A stretch of DNA of 64,000 nucleotides from Bradyrhizobium sediminis (GCF_018736085.1 NZ_CP076134.1:868001-932000), one strand, 5' to 3'. Shown: positions 33,827 to 43,119, counted from the stretch's first letter. A program made the numbers and translations. Notes: generated by a model not told the origin, from the letters alone.

Positions 33827-35740
33827 ATGAACATCCAGAGCAGCAGCCGGTATCACGAGGTCCATGCCCGCTCGGTCAAGGACCCGGAAGGATTCTGGGC
33901 CGAGGCGGCGCGCGAGATCGACTGGATCGAGCCGGCGAAAAAGGTGTACGATCCTTCGACGGGAATCTATGGCCGCTGGTTCGCCGGCGCCATGGTCAAC
34001 ACCTGCTACAATGCGCTCGACCGCCATGTCGCAAGCGGTCGCGCCGACCAGGTGGCGCTGATCCACGATTCGCCGCTGGCGGGCGGCCGCATCACCAAAT
34101 TAACCTATGCCGAGATGCTGCATGAGGTGAAGACGCTCGCCGCCATCATGCAGGATTTCGGCGTCGCCAAGGGCGATCGCGTCATCCTCTATATGCCGAT
34201 GGTGCCGGAAGCGGTGGTTGCGATGCTGGCCTGCGCGCGGATCGGCGCGGTGCACAGCGTGGTGTTCGGCGGATTTGCCGCCAAGGAACTTGCAACCCGG
34301 ATCGAGGATGCCAAGCCGAAGCTGATCTTTTCGGCAAGCTGCGGCCTCGAGCCCGGCCGCATCGTACAATACAAGCCGCTGCTCGACGAAGCCGTCAGGT
34401 TGTCCAGCGTCAAGCCCGAGACCTGCATCATCCTGCAGCGGCCGCAGCACGGTTGCGAACTCACCGCCGGCCGCGATCATGACTGGGCGAGCTTGCGCGC
34501 CGACGCCATTGCCGCCAAGAAATCGGCCGACTGCGTGCCGGTCAAGGCGACCGATCCGCTCTATATTCTCTATACCTCCGGCACCACAGGCATCCCGAAG
34601 GGCGTGGTGCGCGACAATGGCGGACATCTGGTCGCGCTGAAATGGTCAATGTTCAACCTCTACGGCGTCAAGCCCGGCGAGGTCTGGTGGTGCGGCTCCG
34701 ATATCGGCTGGGTGGTCGGTCACAGCTATATCGTTTACGGGCCGCTGATCCATGGCGCGACCTCGGTCATGTATGAGGGCAAGCCGGTCGGCACGCCCGA
34801 CGCCGGCGCGTTCTGGCGCGTGATCGCGGAGCACAAGGCGGTGGCGATGTTCACCGCGCCGACCGCGTTCCGTGCCATCCGGAAAGAGGACCCGGAAGGC
34901 ACGTTCATCCGGCAATACGACCTGTCGAAATTCCGTACCCTGTTTCTCGCCGGCGAGCGCGCCGATCCGCCGACGGTGGAATGGGCGGAGCAGCAATTGA
35001 AGGTGCCGGTGATCGACCACTGGTGGCAGACCGAAACCGGCTGGTGCATCGCCGGCAATCCGGTCGGCCTCGGCATGCTGCCGGTGAAGCACGGCTCGCC
35101 GACGGTGCCGATGCCGGGCTATCAGGTCGACGTCGTCGATGAGGCGACGAAGCCGGTGCCCGCGGGCACCATGGGCTCGATCGTGATCAGGCTGCCGATG
35201 CCGCCGGGTTGCCTGCCGACGCTGTGGCAGCAGGACGAGCGCTTCAAGGAATCCTATCTCAGCGAATTTCCCGGCTACTACAAAACCTCCGACGCCGGCT
35301 ACAAGGACGAGGACGGCTATGTCTGGGTGATGGGCCGCACCGACGACATCATCAATGTCGCCGGTCACCGGCTCTCCACCGGCGGCATGGAGGAGATTCT
35401 CGCCGCCCATCCCGACGTCGCCGAATGCGCGGTGCTCGGCATCAAGGACGCGATCAAGGGCGAGGTGCCCTGCGGCTTCCTGGTGCTGAAGGCCGGCGTG
35501 ACCCGCAAGCCCGCCGAGATCGAAAAGGAGATCGTGGCACTGGTGCGCGACAAGCTCGGCCCCGTCGCGGCCTTCAAGCTCGCGATCACCGTCGGCCGGC
35601 TGCCGAAGACGCGCTCGGGAAAGATCCTGCGCGGCACTATCAAAAAGATCGCCGACGGCGAGGCGTGGGCGATGCCCGCCACCATCGAGGACCCCAAGGT
35701 GCTGGACGAGATCGAGGGCGCGCTGAAGGGAAGGGTGTGA
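33827..35740 (+). CDS. prpE: Acetyl/propionyl-CoA synthetase-type acyl-CoA ligase (PrpE-like)
   Basis: A 637-aa AMP-forming acyl-CoA synthetase, closest to propionyl-CoA synthetase PrpE. It activates a short carboxylate with ATP via an acyl-adenylate. N-terminal ACAS segment (YHEVHARSVKDPEGFWAEAAREIDW, read in part), the P-loop YTSGTTGIPKG, GWVVGHSYIVYGPL, the A5 motif WWQTETGW and the C-terminal catalytic Lys in KTRSGKILRG are all intact. The ATG at 33827 follows GCGGGAGC. It is cytoplasmic and monocistronic in appearance. It fits the organic-acid-uptake theme of the window; acetate or butyrate are possible alternative substrates. Confidence 0.9.
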   Translation: MNIQSSSRYHEVHARSVKDPEGFWAEAAREIDWIEPAKKVYDPSTGIYGRWFAGAMVNTCYNALDRHVASGRADQVALIHDSPLAGGRITKLTYAEMLHEVKTLAAIMQDFGVAKGDRVILYMPMVPEAVVAMLACARIGAVHSVVFGGFAAKELATRIEDAKPKLIFSASCGLEPGRIVQYKPLLDEAVRLSSVKPETCIILQRPQHGCELTAGRDHDWASLRADAIAAKKSADCVPVKATDPLYILYTSGTTGIPKGVVRDNGGHLVALKWSMFNLYGVKPGEVWWCGSDIGWVVGHSYIVYGPLIHGATSVMYEGKPVGTPDAGAFWRVIAEHKAVAMFTAPTAFRAIRKEDPEGTFIRQYDLSKFRTLFLAGERADPPTVEWAEQQLKVPVIDHWWQTETGWCIAGNPVGLGMLPVKHGSPTVPMPGYQVDVVDEATKPVPAGTMGSIVIRLPMPPGCLPTLWQQDERFKESYLSEFPGYYKTSDAGYKDEDGYVWVMGRTDDIINVAGHRLSTGGMEEILAAHPDVAECAVLGIKDAIKGEVPCGFLVLKAGVTRKPAEIEKEIVALVRDKLGPVAAFKLAITVGRLPKTRSGKILRGTIKKIADGEAWAMPATIEDPKVLDEIEGALKGRV

Positions 35741-35742
35741 TT

Positions 35743-35941
35743 GTCATTCCGGGGCGATGCGAAGCATCGAACCCGGAATCTCGAGATTCCCCGGTGCGCA
35801 ATTGCGCACCTGCGGTCTGGTGCTAACGCACCATCCCGGAATGACGACCTTCTCGTCATGCCCGGGCTTGACCCGGGCATCCATCATTCTTCAGGAAATG
35901 CCTTGTTTTCGATGGATTGCCGGGTCAAGCCCGGCAATGAC
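35743..35941. repeat. Two REP-like elements, one with an inserted palindromic module
   Basis: Module A 35743-35845 is the GTCATTCCGGGG family, with an additional palindrome GGTGCGCAATTGCGCACC inserted near 35791-35809. Module B 35855-35941 has arms GTCATGCCCGGG and GCCCGGCAATGAC around GGATTGCC/GGGCATCC. They fill the gap before the lipoprotein gene. Confidence 0.82.
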
Positions 35942-35963
35942 GATTTGGGATAATGGATTGAAC

Positions 35964-36227
35964 ATGCGACGCTCCGCACGAATCTGCCTGGCATTCCTCC
36001 TCCTCGCACCCCTGCTCGCGGGCTGCCTGGAGCGGGGACAGCCGACCATGGTCGACAGCGGTCCCGATGACGACGCGTTCTGCCGCGCCAGCCATGCCGT
36101 CGGCTCGCCGGAATATGTCGCCTGCCGCAAGGATCGCGACGTCCAGCGCGCCAACGCCAACGCGCGGGCCGACAAGCGGCAGCGCAATCTCGGCGAATAC
36201 ATGCTGAACAATCCCACGCGGCCTTAG
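35964..36227 (+). CDS. Small lipoprotein
   Basis: An 87-aa predicted lipoprotein. The N-terminus MRRSARICLAFLLLAPLLAGC ends in a lipobox (LLAGC), so the mature chain begins with an acylated Cys near residue 21. The remainder has two Cys (AFCRAS, VACRKD) and a basic, Asn/Arg-rich end. The ATG at 35964 is used because it starts the signal directly; longer frames run into the REP element. Function is unknown. Confidence 0.82.
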   Translation: MRRSARICLAFLLLAPLLAGCLERGQPTMVDSGPDDDAFCRASHAVGSPEYVACRKDRDVQRANANARADKRQRNLGEYMLNNPTRP

Positions 36228-36233
36228 ATTGCA

Positions 36234-36278
36234 GCATGATCCGGAAAAGTGGGTACCGGTTTTCCGAAAAGATCATGC
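36234..36278. repeat. 45-nt dispersed palindromic repeat, copy 2
   Basis: Same unit as 1498-1542: GCATGATCC at one end, AAGTGGGTACCGG in the centre and GATCATGC at the other end. It is slightly closer to a perfect palindrome than copy 1 and lies just upstream of the DUF6494 gene. Confidence 0.75.
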
Positions 36279-36299
36279 TCAAAACAAATGGAGACCATC

Positions 36300-36506
36300 A
36301 TGAACGAGGACGTTTTCAACCGCAGCCTGCGCGGATTCCTCAAGAAGGTCGGCATCACCTCGCAGCGCGAGATCGAGAAGGCGGTGCGCGACGCGGTCGC
36401 GAGCGGCCGCCTCAAGGGCAGCGAAAAGCTGCCGGCCAAAATGGTGCTCACCCTCGGTGGCGTCAGCTTCACCCACGAGATATCAGGCGAGATCGATCTG
36501 GGGTAA
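36300..36506 (+). CDS. DUF6494 family small protein
   Basis: A 68-aa soluble protein resembling the DUF6494 family; function unknown. It begins MNEDVFNRSLRGFLKKVGITS, with the conserved N-terminal block, then QREIEKAVRDAVASG and a C-terminal strand segment MVLTLGGVSFTHEISGEIDL. I chose the ATG at 36300, six nt after GGAGA, over an ATG 12 nt earlier. No signal peptide. Confidence 0.8.
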   Translation: MNEDVFNRSLRGFLKKVGITSQREIEKAVRDAVASGRLKGSEKLPAKMVLTLGGVSFTHEISGEIDLG

Positions 36507-36514
36507 TTGTTTTC

Positions 36515-36647
36515 CCTCTCCCCTTGTGGGAGAGGGTGGACGCGATGCGTAGCATCGCGGACGGGTGAGGGGTCTGTGTCCGCAGATGGAGACCCCTCAT
36601 CCGGCGCGGATTGCATCCGCGCCACCTTCTCCCACAAGGGGAGAAGG
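36515..36647. repeat. Large intergenic palindrome (RIME-like)
   Basis: Ends CCCTCTCCCCTTGTGGGAGA and TCTCCCACAAGGGGAGAAGG are inverted copies; between them lie GATGCGTAGCATC, GGGGTCT...AGACCCC and GGCGCGGATTGCATCCGCGCC hairpins. It is a mosaic intergenic element like those described in Rhizobiales, placed between two small genes. Confidence 0.82.
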
Positions 36648-36687
36648 AAGAAGACAGCGCTTACGATTTTAAGAAGGACATCACCAC

Positions 36688-36906
36688 ATGGACATCAAGG
36701 TCAGGGATTCGAACGGCGCGCTGCTCGCCGAGGGCGACAACGTCACGCTGATCAAGGATCTCAAGCTGAAAGGCTCCTCCACGGTGCTGAAGCGCGGCAC
36801 CATGATCAGGGGCATTCATCTCACCGACAACGCCGACGAGATCGAGGGCCGCACCGACAAGGTCAAGGGCCTGGTGCTGCGCACGGAGTTTTTGAAGAAG
36901 GCGTGA
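36688..36906 (+). CDS. PhnA/YjdM-type single-domain protein
   Basis: A 72-aa protein equal to the C-terminal domain of the PhnA/YjdM family: MDIKVRDSNGALLAEGDNVTL, IKDLKLKGSSTVLKRGTMIRG and VKGLVLRTEFLKKA. Full-length YjdM also has an N-terminal zinc ribbon, which is absent here, as in many alphaproteobacterial members. Despite the old name, a role in phosphonate use is not established, and no phn genes are nearby. The ATG at 36688 follows AAGGA at somewhat long spacing. Confidence 0.85.
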   Translation: MDIKVRDSNGALLAEGDNVTLIKDLKLKGSSTVLKRGTMIRGIHLTDNADEIEGRTDKVKGLVLRTEFLKKA

Positions 36907-37226
36907 GGGTGGGGCCTCGCGAGGTCACACCGGCTGCGCGCAGCGGTGATTCCGGCATTCCAGCCGCAGTCATGATGGCGCCGAAATGGCGCGCGGGCGA
37001 AACCCGCTGCGAGATCGCGAAACTGCGTTTGACGACTGCTGTTTGAAAATCGAATCCGGTATGGCCGCTTTCCGTCATTGCGAGCCAACGGGTCGGCGCG
37101 AAGCGCCGCCCGATGACAGGCTCCGCGAAGCAATCCATGCGAGCCCAAGGGGAGGTGGATTGCTTCGTCGCTGCGCTCCTCGCAATGACGATGTGAATTT
37201 CAGCGCCGTGCGGGACTTAGCGCCCC
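36907..37226. other. Intergenic region with a REP-like element
   Basis: 320 nt between the PhnA-like gene and the convergent trcR. The right part is the repeat at 37074-37189. The left part, 36907-37073, contains no credible gene; open frames there have no start site or family resemblance. Confidence 0.55.
37074..37189. repeat. REP-like element, GTCATTGCGAG type
   Basis: Starts GTCATTGCGAG and ends CTCGCAATGAC, with hairpins GGCGCGAAGCGCC and GGATTGCTTCG/CGAAGCAATCC. It shares modules with 18984-19046 and 20281-20353. Confidence 0.82.
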
Positions 37227-37922
37227 TTACTCCTCGTCGTCCGGCTTCTTGCCGCCGATGGTCTTCAGCTTGGCGAACACGGCGTCGACGTTGAGGTCGT
37301 CGCGCTGCTTTTCGCTCGGCTCGAATTCCGCCTCCTTGCGGGTGGTCTCGGAGGCCGGCAGCAGGGTGGCGCCGCCATAGGCGACGTCGGTCGGCTTTTC
37401 CTTGGCCGCGCGCTGGACCTCGAAATCGAGCTCGATCTGCGAGCACAGGCCGAGCGTCACCGGGTCCATTGGGGTCAAGGTGGAGGCATTCCAGTGGGTG
37501 CGGTCGCGCACGCTGGCGATGGTGGTCTTGGTGGTGCCGACCAGACGCATGATCTGGGCGTCCTTCAATTCCGGGTGATTGCGCACCAGCCACAGGATCG
37601 CGCTCGGTCGCTCGTGGCGGCGCGAAACCGGGGTATAGCGCGGGCCCTTCTTCTTGGCGGCCGGCGGCAGCGTCACCTTGCTCTCCTCGAGCTTGAGCCG
37701 GTAGTTCGGGTCCTTTTCACCCTTTTCGATCTCCTGGCGGGTGAGCTGGCCGTTGGAAATCGGGTCCATACCCTTGATGCCCTGGGCGGCGTCGCCGTCG
37801 GCGATGGCGCGGACCTCGAGCGGGTGCATTTTGGTGAAATCGGCCACTTGGTCGAAGGTCAGGGCGGTGTTGTCGACCAGCCACACGGCAGTCGCCTTTG
37901 GCATCAGCGGTGCATTGCTCAT
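37227..37922 (-). CDS. trcR: DUF1013 / TrcR family cell-cycle transcriptional regulator
   Basis: A 231-aa protein of the DUF1013 family, conserved in alphaproteobacteria and named TrcR for a cell-cycle transcriptional role. Signatures: PLMPKATAVWLVDNTALTF near the start, FTKMHPLEVRAIADGD, RRHERPSAILWLVRNHPEL and an HTH-like QIMRLVGTTKTTIASVRDRTHWN in the middle. The tail is acidic. The ATG at 37922 follows AAAGGAGA and drops nine upstream residues. It is monocistronic and diverges from ispH. Confidence 0.9.
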   Translation of the reverse strand: MSNAPLMPKATAVWLVDNTALTFDQVADFTKMHPLEVRAIADGDAAQGIKGMDPISNGQLTRQEIEKGEKDPNYRLKLEESKVTLPPAAKKKGPRYTPVSRRHERPSAILWLVRNHPELKDAQIMRLVGTTKTTIASVRDRTHWNASTLTPMDPVTLGLCSQIELDFEVQRAAKEKPTDVAYGGATLLPASETTRKEAEFEPSEKQRDDLNVDAVFAKLKTIGGKKPDDEE

Positions 37923-38137
37923 GGCAAATCTCCTTTGCGCTTCGCCCACCTGTTTTGGAGGCGAAGCCAGTGGTCATCAGCGATGACGGGAATTACGCCC
38001 TATATAAGCCGTCCGGGGGTATGCGGCAATGGCCTGCTAAACAGCCTTGACAGCGACCGAAAGCAGTCCCAAGTCCTTATCCGAATTGACCGTTCCCTGC
38101 CCGGCGGCAAGGGGTGATTCGGTCCGAGATCGCTCCG

Positions 38138-39103
38138 ATGCAGGCCAAACCACCCCTCCGAATCGTGCTTTGCTCGCCCCGCGGCTTCTGCGCCGGCGTG
38201 GTGCGGGCAATCGACACCGTGGAACGGGCGCTGACCATCTACGGCGCCCCGGTCTATGTCCGCCACGAGATCGTCCATAACCGCTATGTGGTCGACAGCC
38301 TGAAGACCAAAGGCGCGATTTTCGTCGAGGAACTGGCCGAAATCCCCGACAATACCAACGCGCCGGTGGTGTTTTCGGCCCACGGAGTGCCCAAATCGGT
38401 TCCCGCTGACGCCCGCGCCCGCAATTTCTTCTCGCTCGACGCCACCTGCCCCCTGGTCACCAAGGTGCACCGGGAGGCGGCGATCCATTTCAAGCGCGGC
38501 CGGGAAATCCTCCTGATCGGGCATTCCCACCATCCGGAAGTGGTCGGCACGCTCGGGCAATTGCCGGTTGGCGCGGTCACCCTGATCGAGACCGCGGAAG
38601 ACGCCAAGACCTTCACGCCGAAGGATCCCAACAACCTCGCTTTCGTCACCCAGACGACGCTGTCGATCGACGATACCGCCGAGATCGTGGCGATGCTGAA
38701 GGAGCGGTTCCCGAACATCTCCGGCCCGCACAAGGAAGACATCTGCTACGCTACCACCAACCGCCAGCTCGCGGTGAAGAAGGTGGCGCCGGTGGTCGAT
38801 GCCCTGATCGTGGTCGGCGCGCCGAACTCGTCGAATTCGCAGCGCCTGCGCGAAGTCGCCGAGCGCGAGGGCTGCCCCATTGCCATCCTGGCGCAACGCG
38901 CCGGCGATCTCGACTGGTCGCGTTTCCAGGGCATCAAGAGCCTCGGCATCACCGCGGGCGCTTCGGCCCCGGAAGTGATCGTTGAGGAGATCATGGGCGC
39001 CTTCGCCGAGCGTTATGAACTGCATGTGGAGACGGTCTCGGCCGCGGAAGAGAACGAGTTCTTCCCGCTGCCGCGTTCGCTGCGGCCCGACGCAGCCGAG
39101 TAA
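38138..39103 (+). CDS. ispH: 4-hydroxy-3-methylbut-2-enyl diphosphate reductase
   Basis: A 321-aa [4Fe-4S] enzyme making IPP and DMAPP in the last step of the non-mevalonate isoprenoid pathway. The three cluster cysteines are in [18 protein letters not shown] and [11 protein letters not shown]. Other signatures are [26 protein letters not shown] and [10 protein letters not shown]. The ATG at 38138 (MQAKPPL) is used; a GTG eight codons earlier (38114) is possible. It is 5 nt upstream of thrB, forming an ispH-thrB-rnhA operon familiar from related genomes. Confidence 0.96.
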   Translation: MQAKPPLRIVLCSPRGFCAGVVRAIDTVERALTIYGAPVYVRHEIVHNRYVVDSLKTKGAIFVEELAEIPDNTNAPVVFSAHGVPKSVPADARARNFFSLDATCPLVTKVHREAAIHFKRGREILLIGHSHHPEVVGTLGQLPVGAVTLIETAEDAKTFTPKDPNNLAFVTQTTLSIDDTAEIVAMLKERFPNISGPHKEDICYATTNRQLAVKKVAPVVDALIVVGAPNSSNSQRLREVAEREGCPIAILAQRAGDLDWSRFQGIKSLGITAGASAPEVIVEEIMGAFAERYELHVETVSAAEENEFFPLPRSLRPDAAE

Positions 39104-39108
39104 GCGCG

Positions 39109-40092
39109 ATGGCGGTCTACACCGACGTCGCCGCCGACGAGCTCGCGGAATTTTTGAGCCATTTCGAGATCGGCGAACTCCTGTCCTACAAGGGCATCGC
39201 CGAGGGCGTCGAGAATTCCAACTTCCTGCTGCACACCTCCTCCGGCTATTTCATCCTGACGCTGTACGAGAAGCGCGTCGCCAGAAACGAGCTGCCGTTC
39301 TTTCTCGGCCTGATGGCGCATTTGGCCAGCCGCGGCATCATTTGTCCGCAACCCCTGAAGAACAAGAGCGGCGAGGCGCTGAGCGAACTGGCCGGCCGGC
39401 CCGCGGTCATCATCAATTTTCTCGAAGGCATCTGGCCGCGCAAGCCCAACGCCGCGCACTGCGCCGGCGTGGGTCAGGCGCTGGCGAAGATGCATCTGGC
39501 GGGGCGCGATTTTGCGATGACGCGCCCCAATGCCCTGTCGGTATCGGGCTGGCGTCCGCTGTTCGATCAGGCCGCCTCGCGTGCCGACGAACTGCAGCAC
39601 GGCCTGGCTGATTTTCTCCGCGCCGAGCTCGATTATCTCGAAGGCGGCGTCTGGCCGAAGAATCTGCCGCAAGGCGTGATCCACGCTGACCTGTTTCCGG
39701 ACAACGTGTTCTTTCTCGGTGAAAAGGTCTCCGGCCTGATTGATTTCACCTTCGCCTGCAACGACATGCTGGCCTACGACGTCGCAATCTGCCTCAATGC
39801 CTGGTGCTTCGAGAGCGATTGTTCGTTCAACGTCACCAAGGCGCGCGCCTTCCTTAACGCCTATGGCCGCGAGCGCGCCTTGTCCGAGGCCGAGCAGGCG
39901 GCGCTGCCGCTCTTGGCGCGGGGCGCTGCGCTGCGCTTCCTGCTGACGCGGCTGGTCGATTTTCTCAACGTGCCGCCGGGCGCGCTGGTGCGCCCGAAGG
40001 ATCCGCTGGAATATGTCCGCAAGCTGCGGTTCCAGCAAAGCGTGGCCAGCATGCGCGATTACGGCGTCGAAACCTCGGGGCTGGTGGCGTGA
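39109..40092 (+). CDS. thrB: Homoserine kinase, aminoglycoside-phosphotransferase-fold type
   Basis: A 327-aa kinase that phosphorylates L-homoserine in threonine synthesis. This is the APH-fold ThrB of proteobacteria, not the GHMP type. Seen: [19 protein letters not shown] at the N-terminus, [24 protein letters not shown] (ATP-binding strands with Lys), the catalytic loop [13 protein letters not shown] (H-x-D-x4-N) and the metal-binding DFTFA. It starts 5 nt after ispH and overlaps rnhA by GTGA, so translation is coupled. Confidence 0.95.
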   Translation: MAVYTDVAADELAEFLSHFEIGELLSYKGIAEGVENSNFLLHTSSGYFILTLYEKRVARNELPFFLGLMAHLASRGIICPQPLKNKSGEALSELAGRPAVIINFLEGIWPRKPNAAHCAGVGQALAKMHLAGRDFAMTRPNALSVSGWRPLFDQAASRADELQHGLADFLRAELDYLEGGVWPKNLPQGVIHADLFPDNVFFLGEKVSGLIDFTFACNDMLAYDVAICLNAWCFESDCSFNVTKARAFLNAYGRERALSEAEQAALPLLARGAALRFLLTRLVDFLNVPPGALVRPKDPLEYVRKLRFQQSVASMRDYGVETSGLVA

Positions 40093-40550
40093 GTTCGCCC
40101 CCCTCGGTCATCATTCATACCGACGGCGCATGTTCGGGCAATCCCGGCCCCGGTGGCTGGGGCGCGATCCTGAAATTCGGCGATGTCGAGAAGGAATTGA
40201 AGGGCGGCGAGGCGCATACCACCAACAACCGTATGGAGCTGATGGCCGCGATCTCGGCGCTGGAAGCGCTGAAGAAGCCCTGCACCGTCGACCTCTACAC
40301 CGATAGCCAGTATGTGCGGCAGGGCATCACCGGCTGGATCCATGGCTGGAAGAGGAACGGCTGGCGCACCGCGGACAAGAAGCCGGTCAAGAACGTTGAC
40401 CTCTGGCAGCGGCTCGATGCGGCGCTGCATCAGCATCAGGTGCGCTGGCACTGGGTCAAGGGCCACGCCGGCCACGACGAAAACGAGCGCGCCGATCAAC
40501 TCGCCCGCGACGGCGTCGCCATGGCGCGGCTGAAGACGAGGCTGGAGTGA
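40089..40550 (+). CDS. rnhA: Ribonuclease HI
   Basis: A 153-aa RNase HI that cuts the RNA strand of RNA-DNA hybrids. Acidic catalytic residues appear in [18 protein letters not shown] (Asp), NNRMELMA (Glu), LYTDSQYV (Asp) and ENERADQLA (Asp), with the loop His in [10 protein letters not shown] basic-protrusion segment [20 protein letters not shown] is present. It starts with GTG overlapping the thrB stop. Length matches the family. Confidence 0.96.
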   Translation: MSSPPSVIIHTDGACSGNPGPGGWGAILKFGDVEKELKGGEAHTTNNRMELMAAISALEALKKPCTVDLYTDSQYVRQGITGWIHGWKRNGWRTADKKPVKNVDLWQRLDAALHQHQVRWHWVKGHAGHDENERADQLARDGVAMARLKTRLE

Positions 40551-40574
40551 TGGGGGCGCCGGTGTTCGACAACC

Positions 40575-40662
40575 GTCATGGCCGGGCTTGTCCCGGCCAT
40601 CCACGCCTTTAGTGCCATTCGCAAGCAAGAACGTGGATGCCCGGGACAAGCCCGGGCATGAC
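40575..40662. repeat. REP-like inverted repeat
   Basis: Outer arms GTCATGGCCGGGCTTGTCCC and GGGACAAGCCCGGGCATGAC enclose GGCCATCCACG and CGTGGATGCC. It lies between the convergent rnhA and peroxiredoxin genes. Confidence 0.83.
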
Positions 40663-40696
40663 GTCATTTCATCGATGCAGATGCGCTAACGGAGGC

Positions 40697-41182
40697 TCAG
40701 AGCTGCCCGAGCAGCGTATCGCCGCCGGAAACCTCGACCTTGCCGGGCGCCGGTTCGAGGTTGAGCGTCTTGACCACGCCGTCGTCCACCAGCATCGAGT
40801 AGCGCTTGGAGCGGATACCGAGCCCATTGCCGGAAGCATCCAGCTCCATGCCGATCGCCTTGGTGAAGTCGGCATTGCCGTCGGCGAGGAAGGTGGCCTC
40901 GTCGCGCTGGTCGGTGTCGCGCTTCCAGGCGTTCATGACGAAGGCGTCATTGACCGAGACGATCGCGATGGTGTTCACGCCCTTGTCCTTGATGGCGTAG
41001 GCGTTGAGGAAAATGCTGGGCAGGTGCATCTTGTGGCAGGTGCCGGTATAGGCGCCGGGCACCGCGAACAGCGCGACCTTCTTGCCCTTGAAGATGTCGT
41101 CGGTGGTCTTGACCTGCGGCCCTTCCGCCGTCATCACGCGAAACTTCGCTTCGGGCAGCTTGTCGCCAACTTTGATGGTCAC
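40697..41182 (-). CDS. Peroxiredoxin, Prx5/PMP20 type
   Basis: A 161-aa thiol peroxidase of the Prx5 subfamily that reduces hydrogen peroxide and alkyl hydroperoxides. The peroxidatic Cys is in PGAYTGTCHKMHLPS (about residue 49). FLADGNADFTKAIG and GLGIRSKRYSMLVDDG are typical. No second conserved cysteine is seen, so it works as a 1-Cys enzyme reduced by glutathione or glutaredoxin. It starts MTIKVGDKLPEA, with AAGGAGAG upstream. Cytoplasmic. Confidence 0.94.
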   Translation of the reverse strand: MTIKVGDKLPEAKFRVMTAEGPQVKTTDDIFKGKKVALFAVPGAYTGTCHKMHLPSIFLNAYAIKDKGVNTIAIVSVNDAFVMNAWKRDTDQRDEATFLADGNADFTKAIGMELDASGNGLGIRSKRYSMLVDDGVVKTLNLEPAPGKVEVSGGDTLLGQL

Positions 41183-41273
41183 CGTCTACTCTCCTTGAAG
41201 GGTGCGGATTTTTCTTAAAGCATTTCCCGGGGGGATGGAAAGCGCATCACCATCGTTTGATGGAGGTGAGGCC

Positions 41274-41416
41274 GTCATTCCGGGGCGATGCGAACGCATC
41301 GAACCCGGAATCCCGAGATTCCCCGATGTGCAATTGCACATCTGTGGTCTGGTGCTGGCGCACCATCCCGGAATGACGAGTGGATTGCTTCGAGAGCTTT
41401 CGCTCTTCGCAATGAC
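41274..41416. repeat. Double REP-like element with an inserted palindrome
   Basis: Module A 41274-41377, GTCATTCCGGGG ... CCGGAATGAC, contains an additional palindrome GATGTGCAATTGCACATC at 41324-41341, the same position as the insert in 35743-35845. Module B follows to 41416 ending CGCAATGAC. Confidence 0.83.
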
Positions 41417-41433
41417 GGGGAGGAGGCGGCGGC

Positions 41434-43119
41434 TCAGGCCGCCGCGGCCTTCTTCTCGTCGCGCAGTTCGCGGCGCAGGATTTTGCCGACGTTGGTCTTC
41501 GGCAGGTCGGTCCTGAATTCGATATGCTTGGGGATCTTGTAGTTGGTCAGCTGCTCGTGGCAGAAGTTGATGATGTCCTCGGCGGTGAGGTTGGGATCCT
41601 TCTTGACCACGAACGCCTTGACGGCTTCGCCCGACTTGGCGTCCACGACGCCGATCACGGCGCATTCCAGCACGCCGGGATGGCTCGCGATCACTTCCTC
41701 GATCTCGTTGGGATAGACGTTGAAGCCCGACACCAGGATCATGTCCTTCTTGCGATCGACGATCTTGGTGTAGCCGTCCGGCGTCATCACGCCGATGTCG
41801 CCGGTGCGGAAGAAACCGTCCGCGGTCATCACCCTGGCGGTCTCATCGGGCCGGTTCCAGTAACCGGCCATCACCTGCGGTCCCTTGGCGCAGATCTCGC
41901 CGGCGGTGCCGAGCGGCACTTCGTTGCCGTCGTCGTCGCGGATCGAGAGGTAGGTCGAGGGTACGGGAATCCCGATCGAGCCGGAGAACTTGTCGGTATC
42001 GGCGGGGTTGCAGGTCAGCGTCGGCGAGGTTTCCGACAGGCCGTAGCCCTCCGACAGCGCGCAGCCGGTCGTCTTCAGCCATTTCTCGGCAACCGCCTTC
42101 TGCGTCGCCATGCCGCCGCCGAACGAGGTCTTCAGCTTGGAGAAATCGACCTTTTCGAATCCGGGCGTATTCAAGAGGCCGTTATAGAGCGTGTTGACCG
42201 CCGGGAAGCTGTTGACCTGGTACTTCATCAATTCCTTGACGAAGCCGGGCATGTCGCGCGGATTGGGGATCAAGAGGTTGACGCCGCCGGCGCGCACGCC
42301 GAGCAGGAAACACGCCGTCAGCGCGAAGATGTGATAGAGCGGCAGCGCGCAGACGATGAACAGTTCGTCGACATGCGGCGGCTTTTTCAGCGCCGGCTGC
42401 AGCCAGGCGTCGTTCTGCAGCACGTTGGCGAGGATGTTGCGATGAAGCAGTGTCGCGCCCTTGGAGACGCCGGTGGTGCCGCCAGTATATTGCAGGAAAG
42501 CGACGTCCTCGCGCGTGAGCTGCGGCTTGTTGAGCCTCATGCCGCGGCCGGCCGCGATCGCGTCGTTGAAGCTGACCGCGCCCGGGATCGACCAGGCCGG
42601 CACCATCTTCTTCACGCGCCGCACTACCAGATTGACGATCACGCCCTTGAAGCCGAGCAGGTCGCCCATGCTGCCGACGATGACATGCTTGACCGCGGTC
42701 TTCGCGATCACCCGCTGTACCGTATGCGCGAAATTCTCGAGCACGACGATCGCCTCGGCACCGGAATCCTTGAGCTGATGCTCGAGTTCGCGCGGGGTGT
42801 AGAGCGGATTGACGTTGACCACCGCGTAGCCGGCGCGCAGCACCGCGGCGGTCGATGCCGGATATTGCAGCACGTTCGGCATCATCAGCGCGACGCGCGC
42901 GCCCTTCTGCAGGCCCTTGCTCTGCAGATAGGCGGCGAGCGCCTGTGACATCTCGTCGAGATCGCGATAGCTGATCGACTTGTCCATGCAGATGAAGGCC
43001 TTGCGGTCGGCAAACTTCGCAAAGCTTTCTTCCAGCAATTCGACGAGCGATGAGTACTGGGTCACGTCGATATCGGCGGGCACGCCGGCCGGATATTGCT
43101 TGAGCCAGATGCGCTCCAT
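41434..43119 (-). CDS. fadD: Long-chain fatty-acid-CoA ligase
   Basis: A 561-aa AMP-forming ligase activating long-chain fatty acids for beta-oxidation or lipid synthesis. Seen: the P-loop YTGGTTGVSKGATLLHRN, NPRDMPGFVKELMKYQVNSF, EGYGLSETSPTLTCNP and the catalytic Lys in KTNVGKILRRELRDE near the end. The ATG at 43119 follows GGAGGGGAAA; upstream residues of the open frame are dropped. The length fits FadD. It is a peripheral membrane or cytoplasmic enzyme. Medium-chain or aromatic acids are possible alternative substrates. Confidence 0.92.
   Translation of the reverse strand: MERIWLKQYPAGVPADIDVTQYSSLVELLEESFAKFADRKAFICMDKSISYRDLDEMSQALAAYLQSKGLQKGARVALMMPNVLQYPASTAAVLRAGYAVVNVNPLYTPRELEHQLKDSGAEAIVVLENFAHTVQRVIAKTAVKHVIVGSMGDLLGFKGVIVNLVVRRVKKMVPAWSIPGAVSFNDAIAAGRGMRLNKPQLTREDVAFLQYTGGTTGVSKGATLLHRNILANVLQNDAWLQPALKKPPHVDELFIVCALPLYHIFALTACFLLGVRAGGVNLLIPNPRDMPGFVKELMKYQVNSFPAVNTLYNGLLNTPGFEKVDFSKLKTSFGGGMATQKAVAEKWLKTTGCALSEGYGLSETSPTLTCNPADTDKFSGSIGIPVPSTYLSIRDDDGNEVPLGTAGEICAKGPQVMAGYWNRPDETARVMTADGFFRTGDIGVMTPDGYTKIVDRKKDMILVSGFNVYPNEIEEVIASHPGVLECAVIGVVDAKSGEAVKAFVVKKDPNLTAEDIINFCHEQLTNYKIPKHIEFRTDLPKTNVGKILRRELRDEKKAAAA

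Noticed and set aside
36907..37073. Possible small gene or conserved RNA before the REP at 37074
   Set aside because: No start site, no stable fold that I can defend, and no recognisable family; listed only as intergenic.
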